From Branchiostoma floridae (Eukaryota; Chordata; Leptocardii; Amphioxiformes; Branchiostomatidae): a stretch of 64,000 nucleotides of DNA. The translations under genes were made by a program, and so were the position numbers. Below are positions 33,836 to 43,994 of this stretch, one piece after another; position 1 is the first letter of the stretch; each line of letters starts with the position of its first letter. Under the pieces are notes generated by a model. That model did no database searches. It saw nothing but the letters and a program-made list of their open reading frames with translations, and was not told where the DNA came from. Location of the stretch: positions 15,111,875-15,175,874 of the forward strand of contig NC_049990.1 in NCBI RefSeq assembly GCF_000003815.2, in the 5' to 3' direction.

Positions 33836-34005
33836 AATACAGATACAGATACAGATACGCACACACACACACACATGCACACAGACACACTCACGCTCAC
33901 ACTCACGCACACAGACACACACAGACGCACTCACACAGACACCCATAGACACAGATACAAACACACACACACACACACACACTCACACAGACAGACACAC
34001 ACAGG

Positions 34006-34056
<51 letters not shown>

Positions 34057-34119
34057 GCACACACACACACTCACACATGCAGACATGCACACAGACACAC
34101 ATGCACACACACACACATT
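33836..34119. repeat. Compound (GATACA)/(CA)/(CT) microsatellite
   Basis: GATACA units at the left grade into CA-rich sequence with CACAGACACA variants. A pure CT run lies at 34010-34044. Confidence 0.97.
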
Positions 34120-37100
34120 ATCTGGCGGCGTAAACACAATGTCTTCATTGAAGTTTCGGTGGCACACCTTTGTGTGCAATCCAATTAGGTCATAGTTTCA
34201 GTTCCTCATAGGTAAACACTATTTCAAAATGGCCATGAGTAAATCTCATTGTGAAGGTGGGCGCGGCGTCAAGCCAAGTTAGGAAACAACAGCAGCATGT
34301 ACGGAATGAGTCGACTTTTTAAAACATCTCTGAAGTTACAGTACATGTAGTAGCAATGATTAATGACCATCCACCATAAAGCAAAGAATGAATAAGTCAT
34401 CAATTCACTTCACTATCCAGTTTATCGTCTATTGTTCCCTGTCATACGAGGGTTAGCCGTGCTTGCACATAGATGTTAGGCTTGATGGCAGACTGCAAGG
34501 AGTCTTTTGGATAGACGCTGCGTAAGTTCATAAGTAAGGTGAAAGTCATTTCTCTTCTGTTAATCTATCTATCGGACGGTCGTTCCACTAGATATTCCCT
34601 TCTATAGTCATAATCACTCCTAATCCAACCTTTGTCTGTACACCAAATGTTGAGAAAAGATCACAGATAAAACCATGCGTGTTTTACCGAGATACAAGAA
34701 TAGCCAATTCTTCTATATCTGAACTTATTCAAGTCCCCCCCCCCAAAAAAAACCCAGTAACACACCTTTGCGGTATTCAATGGTTGACTGCACCATTTCT
34801 TGTGTTATTCAGTTTTTCAGGACTACTTCTATGTTAAACATCATCTAAGGTCAGTTGGTATAAGGGTGTACGAAACTTCAAATAAAAACAGATAAGCTAG
34901 ATCCTGTTTCTGTAAAGGCAGGTAAAATTTTGCCCGACGCTATTGTCAACATCAAAGCCCACACATACGACATGCATAAGCCATCCCTAAATAGGACATT
35001 GGACGTTTCGGCACCTGCATAACGGTTCAACCCGCAACAGGTCAGGACGATTCCCCGCCATGCCTAGGACTGTTATTAGACGTTTCGAAACAGTTGCATC
35101 TTTCGAACCACCTATAACGTTACGCGTCTGCAGTATGGTTTCTGTCCGATAACTTCGGTGGTGGTTTCGGAGTGAGAAACGCCATGTTGGAATTAATGTT
35201 AACGTCACTAGTATCAGCTTACTTGTGATAGAATAGAGTTGCAATCAGCCTCAACTAGTGAAATTTGTTCCATGCATTCATGTAACGTTGTATGTATCAT
35301 AATCATAAGGCTTTAAAATCTCACAACATTGACTGTGACTACATTTGGTAGTTTTTTCACAAGATAGGTCACTGCAACTCTCAGTCAAATGTCCGACTAC
35401 TATATATACATATACACATTATTACACTTTGTGGACAACAACGAATCGAATATCTTACCTTTAACTGTTTTGAAAACAAGTCAAAACAGGTTCGTTGGAC
35501 AGCCTGCTGTGAACTCTTGTGTGTGTCACCAGCAAGCGTCGCTGCTTCTTTTATATGCGCAAACAAGTGCTGAAGGCCACCTAGTGGAAAGGCCCCGTCA
35601 ACTCAAGGGGTCAAAGGGCAAATAAGTGAGGGGAGTGTTTCAGAATGGGCAGAGTGAACAACACATATCGTTCACGCTGACACTGGTAATGGAGACAACG
35701 AGACAAATGCTGAGAGGGTCGCCACAGAGGGGTTTGGTTTTCTTAGAGCTGTAATCGTACATGTAGAAAAGGCCACTTTTTTATACACTTATCTGACAAT
35801 ATGGTGAAGTAACAAATTGATGAACAAATCGATATCGGCTTGCATATTTGTTTTAGTCGTGATACTTTTTGTATGGTGCTACAGTTATGCACGATGCTGG
35901 GAAAGATTTGAGTACATATTTTTGTGATATGCCAAGTGGATCAAGCCAAAACTGCCCTGTTTGAACTCATAAAAAGTCATTTTTGGGCCCATTTTCCCAC
36001 AAAAGCCAAAGGGAAGAAAACATTAACATAAGAAAGTACATGCCTGCAAACTAGCATGCCATACTGGATCTCCTAAAAAATGCTAGAGTTGTAAAAGTTA
36101 TGAAATACAATATTAATTGTCTCAATTATACATCTCTTGATGATACACTTTTGTCTCTAATGCCCTTTCTGCAAATTTGGATGAAATTTTGCCAATTTTA
36201 CTGTTATTTATCATCTACATGGTCTGCACATCTCTTACTATGGGACTGCTGAGGAGTAGTGTTCATGTATCACTATCAGTATGTACAATGGAGAGTATTA
36301 AAAAGTGGTTCGGTTTATTACTCTTTTCCTTGACTCTATATTTCATTCATTTATTTATTTAGCCAGGGACAGTGTTAAAAATGCAAGTGGGACTGTTTTC
36401 AAAGCATATACACAAACTTAACCTAGCCATATGAGGCAACAAGCCAAAAAACAAAGGCACAAATCCTTGCACAAATCAACTCAATTACATCAAAAATGAA
36501 ACGTTGTCACATTGCGCCAAAATGGCAACGCACCTGAAGATGACAGTACATTGTACATTGCAAACCTTGGATTTATGAACGACTTACCATATGGACCATA
36601 GTAATTTTTTCGCCCAAAGTAAGTCCAATGGTCTGAAAATGGACTTACTCGAGGAAGAACTGAAGATGCACTTACTACTTAAAAGTCTACATTCATCCTC
36701 TTTGAAGTCCAAGGTTTACGTGGGAAATTTAACAAATGAAAAAATGAATAATACAATGAATTGAATTTCTTTATTTCATGTACATCGACCAATAGCATGT
36801 CTACATAATACACTACGTTCCATGATGCAAATGCAAATGCACATTTCTATATCTCTCTTTATATATTTCTATATTCAAATATGTTTTCAAGGAACACAGT
36901 GTCACCATGAAAGATTTAATGCGTTTAAAATCCACGCATTCTGCTATATGGCTGGTTGATAGACTTTATTTTCTAATATACTAGACTATTCATCCGCCGC
37001 CGCCTTATCTCTGCAAATACCCATCATTCACCCGTACAGACGGAACCATTTTCTACAAAGGGAAATTTTGCACTTGACTTTTTCTCTCGTGGTCAGGTGG

Positions 37101-37596
37101 TTCCTGGTCAATAAAAATGGAGAATTTCCGGTCCAAATGTCTGCCTATCGAAGCGTCTCATCAATGAACACGGAATCTACAAAATGTAGTAGATTGACAT
37201 GGCATACAATTCTGAAACGAATGAATGAATCACATATATAAAATAACTTGAGCCACCATGCAAAAGTGAGTTTTAGGCCATCTTTCATTTCACTAGATTT
37301 GATTCTCGCTACACTGTACATGACGTGTATAAGTCCCATTGCAGTTACGCTCTTTGGTTGTCTACGGGTGGGGTAACTCCCCCTGGGACACGTGGTGTGC
37401 CCACACTGTCCAGCTGCGCCATCAGTTGATTAAAGGTGGTACTACAGTCATGGTGTCCATTCAGAATGTGTTATACCCAGTATACGTGTAAGAAAGGAGT
37501 TCTTTGCGCTGTCACTGCCAATTTGCAAGGCCCAGGTTTGATTACCGGTGTGGCAACCTGAATGTAAAAAAGGAGTAGAAACGGAAAGAAACAACT
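34120..37596. other. Intergenic, no supported gene
   Basis: AT-rich with short opposed frames only. I looked for upstream exons of the copine gene (a VWA MIDAS motif such as DFTxSN) and found none on the plus strand. A short inverted repeat around TAAGTCCA lies near 36620-36660. Confidence 0.4.
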
Positions 37597-37670
37597 AGCC
37601 GACACCCGGGATCGAACCCGGGCTGGCAGATCACAAACCAAGCAGCGTAACCATTACACTACAAAAGGCC
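37597..37670 (-). tRNA. tRNA pseudogene or tRNA-derived SINE head
   Basis: The minus strand has an A-box-like TAGTGTAATGG and a perfect B-box match (GGTTCGATCC) at tRNA spacing, over 74 bp. The acceptor arm does not pair (GGCCTTT against TGTCGGC), and the T stem has a G-G mismatch, so a functional tRNA is unlikely. No amino-acid identity is assigned. Confidence 0.5.
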
Positions 37671-38487
37671 GATCAGCCAATTGAGATAGTTGTTTGGCGC
37701 TACTTACAGACTGTTAACTTAGTCTAGTAATAATTACACCAGTGCCATATATTATACATGTACATGTACTGATTAAGTTGTACATGAAGTGCACATCAAA
37801 CAGGATAAGACTAGTCCAGAATCCATATTATGCCCAGGGTTATTATATAAAGGGTTAATGACATGCCCTGAAGTGTATATGGTGTCATAACGCCTGATCC
37901 TTTGCTATAACTACCGAATACAACGTTTAATGAGGTTATAGGAGACTGCGGTGACTCGGTCGTTTGTTCAGTGGTACTTGTAGGAACCGGCCATGAATTA
38001 TGACACCGTGTACACATAAGAAAATTGGGTCATTAACCCTAATTTGTACCCAGGAATACACTGGGCAGGGGTAGATTCTACCCTGCTAAATCGGTACAGA
38101 AGGTGAAAACTCAGGGTGAATGAGCTCAAAAGGTTCCTAGTGATTTTACTTTGCTAGAAAGAAAAGCTTGTTTGTTACACAAAAGTGTTTACTCTCCAGA
38201 CATATTAGATGGATTGGTTGGTTGGCCTGAAATCAATTTGCACAAGATAAATGCACCTTTTAGTTCATTGGAAATGATCTGCAAGAGACGTGCACAGTTT
38301 ATAAACTTCATATTGTGATGTATTAGTAAATTTCAATAGATCATTGTTTAAAACTTAGAACCATGTTTTTCTGCCCAAAAGTCAAATGTGGTCTGTTGGT
38401 AGGTTGTCTGTTCCTATAACCTATATGGTTAACACCAAAAAAAGTGTACTGGGCTCGGGTATGATGGTAGATTAGCAGATGGGTTGG

Positions 38488-39146
38488 AATTCAGTTGTGC
38501 CTATGCATTTGCACGGACCCTAAGAAATTGGTACGAATATTATGTGATACACACGAATCACTATGCGAAAACACACGAATATTATGAAAATCGTACGAAT
38601 AACTATGCGAAAACGCACAAGTCTTATGAAAATCGCATGAATCACTATGTGATACACATGAACCTTATGAGACCCTTATGAGATTTGCACGAACCTTATG
38701 CGAAATTGAGGCAGTGCCGGGGTCACGTGACAGAAGGAGAGGGATTTTCAAGATGGCGGCTTCGATCTTCGGCGACGAAAAATACGATCTTACTTCTTAG
38801 ACGCCGAAATGAAGCAAAACAGTAGCTCACAGGCTATCAAATACGTCTTCGTGGCGGTATATGCCCATTCCATGCCTTGAAATATAAATATCACGGGTAG
38901 AAATGCTCAAAATCATGTCTTTTGCCGCCGTTTGCATTAAAGGTTCGTGCAAAATTATGGCATAAGGTTCGTGTGTATCACATAGTGAATTGTGCGATTT
39001 TCATAAGATTTGTGCGTTTTTGCATAATGATTCGTGCGATTTTCATAAGATTCGTGCGTTTTCGCATAGTGATTTGTGTGTATCACATAACTGAGTTGGC
39101 ACGAATTTCATTGGGTTTGTGCAAATGCTTAGGCACCCCTGGAATT
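38488..39146. mobile_element. 650-bp palindromic element with repeat-built arms
   Basis: Each arm (38492-38710 and 38930-39141) is made of degenerate 20-30 bp repeats of the form CACGAATCACTATGCGAAAA, and the arms are inverted copies. The outer ends are CAGTTGTGCCTATGCATTTG and the complement of CAGGGGTGCCTAAGCATTTG. A GAATT flanks both sides, a possible 5-bp target duplication. The spacer (38711-38929) is not repetitive and holds TCACGTGAC and AAGATGGCGGC. Confidence 0.8.
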
Positions 39147-39332
39147 ATGATGTGACTAAACTGGTGGTGGTTGACTGCACCAGGTTGGCCCATTTTGACT
39201 GTAGTATGAATATTATTGAATACAACTAGTAGGTAAAAATCTGTCGGATCAAGTTAGTAATTCATTAAGAATAATAACTGAACTATTGTAACATCCTTGC
39301 TGCTCGTTAACATGTATATTGTCTCCTGTCAG

Positions 39333-40898
39333 GTCATTGCCATTCTGGGTGAAACTCTTTCCCACTTTGACGACGATGGTCTCATCCCTGCGTTTGGATT
39401 TGGCGATGCCTCGACTTCTGACAAGCGAGTGTTTCCCTTCAAGGAGTTCGGCTGTTGTGATGGTTTCACTGATGTGTTACAGTGTTATAACCTGATCACG
39501 CCCAGAGTCAAGCTCAGTGGGCCCACAAACTTCGCTCCACTGATATATCAGGCAATAGACATAGTCAAGCAAACTAAAGCGGTAAGTTCATGTTGAGATG
39601 CTATCTTGTTGTATTGTAGAGTAAAGTCATGTAGTAATGGGATAGTGGGACCTACTAAGATAATTCACACGTGAGTGATAATTTGAGTTATAGGGCCTAC
39701 TAAGATAATGTGATAACGTGTGTTAATGTGGTGAGTTATACTGCAGGGCATACAAATATAATGTGAGTAATGATGTGTTGAGTTTATTGGGCATACCAAA
39801 ATAATGCGAGTGATAATGTGTGAAGCCGTTCATTTTCTGAATCTTATATATACATATATTTCATACATGAATAGCTAGGAGGAGAGAGAATTCTTATTAC
39901 ACAACCGGTAGGTACTTACATTGCTTACGTTTTGATACGTCTATGTAGGTTAAACATCCAGGTAATAAGATATACCAAAAAGTAGTTACTCAAGCAACTG
40001 GATATGGTTTTGGAAACGGTCAGACGTTTCGGATAGAATCCACTATCCTTCGTCAGTGACACTAAAGTGATCTGGAAGAAACAGGTCTTTAATACTAACT
40101 GGAGTTCTGCTTCTCACCGCTGTATGTAGCCGATGTAGGTGGCGCTTTTGCGGTGAGAAAACAGTCCCAAACGTGGCTAATCTTGTATCCCCCTACATCG
40201 GCTACCTATAGCGGTGAGAAGCAGAACTCCAGTTAGAAGCTCTGACGAAGGTGTCTGAGAGACATCGAAACGTAAGCAATGTAAGTACCTACTGGTTGTG
40301 TAATACGAATTCTCCCTCAGCCTATATTCTACCAACCTAATGAAAATATTTTCGGATGAATAGCTAGCATTTCTTTTTTTTTCTGTCCTGGTTAGTACTG
40401 TAAATGCATTTAATTTCGCGGGAGCGGGAAAAGGGTTCTTTTCGCGGTGGTTTCAATTTCGCGGTAGCACCATGTACTGTAGTCTCTTACTGCCATGGAA
40501 AAATGTTCGCGGTGGTTTTAATTTCGCGGTGAAGTGTCCACCGTAAAACCGCGAACATAAATCCATCGCGAATATTTCTGCATTTACAGTATCACATCCT
40601 GGTGATTGTTGCTGACGGCCAAGTCACCAGCGAGCACGCCACCCGTAATGCCATCGCCGAGGCGTCCAAGTACGCCCTGTCCATCCTCCTGGTGGGGGTG
40701 GGGGATGGACCATGGGACACCATGCAGGACTTTGATGACAAACTTCCCAGCAGGCTGTTTGATAACTTCCAGTTCGTTGATTTTCACCAAGCCCGTGCGA
40801 CCGCTAAGAACCCCGACACGGCGTTCGCTGTCCAGGCACTGATGGAGATCCCTGATCAGTTCAAGGCAATCAGGCAGCTGGGATATCTGGACAGCTAG
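39333..40898 (+). CDS. Copine-family (RGLG-like) VWA protein, last two exons
   Basis: Exon 39333-39581 (acceptor CTGTCAG, donor GCG/GTAAGT) encodes [20 protein letters not shown] and [20 protein letters not shown]. Exon 40590-40898 encodes [40 protein letters not shown] and ends GYLDS-stop. Both are typical of the von Willebrand A domain of copines and of the RGLG ubiquitin-ligase group, which bind partners or membranes. Both junctions are phase 0. The N-terminal half of the domain, with its MIDAS DxSxS-like motif, is not found upstream within the window, so the gene is partial or a truncated copy. A MITE occupies the acceptor of the last exon. No RING is encoded after the VWA part. Confidence 0.85.
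39889..40313. mobile_element. Nested inverted-repeat element in copine intron
   Basis: The outer inverted repeats at 39889-39935 and 40268-40313 (GGTAGGTACTTACATTGCTT and its complement) enclose a second, tighter palindrome at 40098-40236 (CTGGAGTTCTGCTTCTCACC and complement). Between them lies an arm of the family also seen at 18115-18415. Confidence 0.8.
40396..40591. mobile_element. MITE carrying the copine 3' splice site
   Basis: The termini CTGTAAATGCA (40398) and TGCATTTACAG (to 40589) are inverted repeats flanked by TA (40396-40397, 40590-40591), a mariner-like 2-bp duplication. The interior has repeated TTTCGCGGT motifs. The left flank is a polypyrimidine tract ending TTAG, the apparent ancestral acceptor; the right terminus ends TTTACAG directly before the last exon. 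Confidence 0.85.
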
Positions 40899-40919
40899 AG
40901 ATGGGCCTTAGCTCAGCAC

Positions 40920-41364
40920 TAGGGGTGGGTACCGCTTCAGAATATTCAGGTCCAGGTCCGGTTCAGGTCTAGAGGATCAGGTCCGGACCTGAACCTGGAC
41001 CTGATTCAGTATGTGAAAACTTGTGAACGGACAGTACTCAAAACAATGGTCCATTTCGCTACAAAGAAATCTGTTTTACGGAGAATTTGACTACCACTGG
41101 CGTTTAAAATCCTACAAGGCCTCTGTTCGATTGACTGCAAAAATTGGTAGAAATGGCTACAAACTACGTATACTATACTTCACTCTTGTTATTTTCTTCG
41201 ACAGGTAATGCCTCAAAACGCGTGAATGCCTGATCATATAATCTGTTCATTTTCCAATCGGACCAACATCCGGTCCACCAAATGTTTTCAGGTCCGGTTT
41301 TTCAAGACCGGTCCGATACGAAAACTGGTTTTGTACCGGTACACCGTACCGATACCCACCCCTA
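40920..41364. mobile_element. hAT-like MITE, 445 bp, with target duplication
   Basis: The ends TAGGGGTGGGTACCG and the complement of TACCCACCCCTA match. The flanks CTCAGCAC (40912-40919) and CTCAACAC (41365-41372) agree at 7 of 8 bases, as expected for hAT. It lies 14 bp after the copine stop codon, so it probably forms part of that gene's 3' UTR. Confidence 0.85.
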
Positions 41365-41419
41365 CTCAACACTGCTGCTGGCAAACATGCATGTACTTCA
41401 GTACATTCTACCCATCAAT

Positions 41420-42100
41420 ACATTTCAAAAATATAATGACAATGACAATGACAATGAAGTTTATTGCATACTCATGCCCCGTTGGGGCTAAATGCAGTCA
41501 GTTTGGTACAAAAGGTAGTAAACGCAAAGTTATACAATTTCACATACTATAGTTTATATGCATCTTCTCTCTTCCTAAAACATTTGTAGATGAACTTACA
41601 GAGATTTTCTAGTATATCGTGGTCAGATGATGACATGAGATATTTGAACATATCTTCCTTCGTCATGTGTGCATATTTCTGATCTACATGTGTAGCATTA
41701 AGAAATGTATTGCGCAGATCATTGTACAGTGAACACTCTAGGACAAAGTGTATTTCGTTTTCTACATACATGTGATTCTTATCGCAAAATATACATAGTC
41801 TATCATTAGGAGGAGTTTGGTTGTATCTACCGGCTTCAATTTCCAATGGGTGATCGCTGATCCTTAGTTTAGTCATGGCTGGGCGATAGCTAAAATTTGT
41901 TATGTCCAGGTATTTTTCTCTTTCATACAATTGCTTAAATTTTCTGTAGGTTCTTAGCTTATTTCCTTGGTTTTCCTTCGTGCCAGGAGAGTTAAGATCT
42001 GAGTAAAAGTTTTGAAGAAAGGTGTCTTTTAGTCTTTGTTTTACTTCAGACTGAGCGAATGAAGTGTTGTGATCACTGTTTAGCAAAAGGTAGGCAAAAC
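41420..42100 (-). pseudogene. LINE 3' fragment
   Basis: The minus strand encodes YRPAMTKLRISDHPLEIEAG, RLCIFCDKNHMYVENEIHFV and ECSLYNDLRN. This is the zinc-knuckle-like C-terminal tail found after the reverse transcriptase of non-LTR elements in lancelets and other invertebrates. The 3' end has AATAAA and a CATTGT repeat (41430-41460). The reverse-transcriptase part is missing. Confidence 0.75.
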
Positions 42101-42120
42101 CAGACTCCTCCAGGATTTTA

Positions 42121-42830
42121 CTAACATTGGATAATGTTATAATAATGTGCTCTCAACTTTGTGACAAAGTAAAATAAAATTATGGTGTTCTGTATTGTAC
42201 AACTCAGATTGAAACAATTTTTATTCAAATTTGAAAATGTTGTGACAATTTCGTACAATACAGAATATTTGAATAATTTTGTGCATATTTGCAAAAATAA
42301 AAAGAAGACAGCTCTGAAGTTATGAACAAACTTTGATGAATTGAACAGAACTGGCCTTGATGTTATAAATATAGAATACAACACGGTGTATTCCGTATCA
42401 CCCGAGGTACAAGCCCGACCGCGGGAAGAATCACCCGAAGGCCGTCGGTCGATCCTTTCCGCGGTCGGGCTGGTACCTTGGGTGATACGGAATACACCGT
42501 GTTGTATTATATTCTGTATGTACAGAGAACACTCTATAACAAAGCGCATTTCATTTTCTATACATCTGTAATTCGTATTACAAAACATACATATTCTATC
42601 GTCAGGAGGAGTTCGGGTGTATCTGTCCGCTTTAATTTGCAGTGGGTGATCGCTGATCCTTCGTTTAGTCATGGCTCGGCGATAGCTCAACTTTGTTAGA
42701 TATATATATGTATTTTTCACTTTCATACGTAAGCTTGAATTTTCTGTACTAGATTTTTAACTTATTACCTTGGGTTTCCTTTATGACAGGAGAGTTAATT
42801 TCGGTGTAAAAATTTTGAACAAAGTTGTAC
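42121..42830 (-). pseudogene. Second, parallel LINE 3' fragment, truncated by a foldback element
   Basis: The minus strand gives YRRAMTKRRISDHPLQIKAD and RICMFCNTNYRCIENEMRFV, homologous to the fragment at 41420-42100. Homology stops at the palindrome at 42373-42512. It is the same family, in the same orientation. Confidence 0.7.
42373..42512. mobile_element. Foldback MITE inserted in LINE fragment
   Basis: The arms TACAACACGGTGTATTCCGT and their complement extend about 55 bp each, continuing through ATCACCC and GCCCGACCGCGG, around a short loop near 42430-42450. It is GC-rich relative to its surroundings. Confidence 0.85.
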
Positions 42831-43305
42831 GCAATAACTAGATTTCCTTGCCTGTACATATATACATCTACCAGTAGTATAATTATTTTGCTGCAGGTAG
42901 GAAATCGGTGGTCTTTTTATCTCTTACGTGCCTCAAGCTCTCCCTAATCAAAGTTAAGAGGCAGAAAAAAGATTGAAAGCATTGCCTTGCATCTTCGTGA
43001 ACAGTATCTATATATACATAGTTGTATACTTACAAGTAACAGATCAAGGCCTTCCGGTCCATCGTGCTGTTAATCATTAATAATGTTGTCATGGGAACAG
43101 CCTGCGCAAGGCTCGTTCACTGTAGCAACCCCCCAGGAAGCTCATTAAACAAGCCCCCTCTTCACAAATATATCATATTCTCTATTACCACGCAAAGGTC
43201 ATTTCGCCGCATGCATTCAGTTCACACCCGGCTTTTAAGCTTCAACATCGGGTCCTCCAGCTGCTTCATGAATTGGGTACATCTTCCACGACCGCTCTCT
43301 TCAAC
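42831..43305. other. Upstream region of the GPCR gene
   Basis: No exon is recognised. The first incomplete copy of the tandem unit may begin near 43260 (ATCTTCCACGACCGC). It is a possible promoter/5' UTR, but no TATA box or initiator can be defended. Confidence 0.35.
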
Positions 43306-43994
43306 GTGAGTGTTCGTTATCTTATCCTGACGGCTTCTGCCCATTCTGTCTCTTCTTTTCAACGCCATCCGCGTCAGACAAGTCCTCTGTACAAACAAGC
43401 GGATTTCCCTGGCTGTACAATCGGCTCAGACACGGTCAACGACAGCTTTGTCGAACTGTTGGACAACAACCAGTGAGTGTTCGTTATCTTATATCCTGAC
43501 GGCTTCGGCCCAGTCTGTATCTTCGTATTAACGACATCCGCGTCAGACAAGTCTTCAATACAAACTAAAGGATTTTGATTCGTTTCCTTGGCTGTACAAT
43601 CGGCTCAGACATGGTCAACGGTAGCTTTGGCGAACTGTTGGACAACAATCAGTGAGTGTTCATTATCTTATATTCTGGCGGCTTCGGCCCAGTTTGTACC
43701 TTTTTATCAACGCCATCCGCGTCAGACAAGTCCTTTGTACAAACAAATGGATTTCCCTGGCTTTACAATCGGCTCAGACATGGTCAACGACAGCTTTGGC
43801 GAATTGTTGGACAAAAATCAGTGAGTGTTCGTTATCTTATGTCCTGACGGCTTCTGCCCAGTCTGTATCTTCTTATCATCCGCGTCCGACAAGTTTTCGG
43901 TACAAACAAGAGGATTCTGAGTCGTTTTCTTGGCTGTAAAATCGACTTAGACATGGTCAACGACAGCTTTGGCAAACTGTTGGACAAAAATCAG
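43306..43994 (+). repeat. Tandem copies (about 172 bp) of the GPCR 5' end
   Basis: Copies at 43306-43472, 43473-43651, 43652-43820 and 43821-43994. Each carries TCGGCTCAGACATGGTCAAC (ACG for ATG in copy 1), a 14-codon stretch and CAG. In copies 1-3 the sequence continues AGTGAGTG (an in-frame TGA and also a strong GTGAGT donor); in copy 4 it continues TCATCT and opens into the receptor. Copies 2 and 3 thus contain short upstream ORFs encoding the same 14 residues as the receptor N-terminus. Confidence 0.85.

Noticed and set aside
36177-36362. Short hydrophobic frame resembling a small membrane protein
   Set aside because: AT-rich sequence yields hydrophobic residues by chance; no splice or conservation signal.
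37597-37670. Functional tRNA gene
   Set aside because: The B-box fits but the acceptor stem does not pair and the T stem has a mismatch, so it is listed as a pseudogene or SINE head.
38484-39135. CRISPR-like short repeats with Tyr/His-rich open frames
   Set aside because: The short repeats are degenerate, lack spacers and form the inverted arms of one palindromic element.
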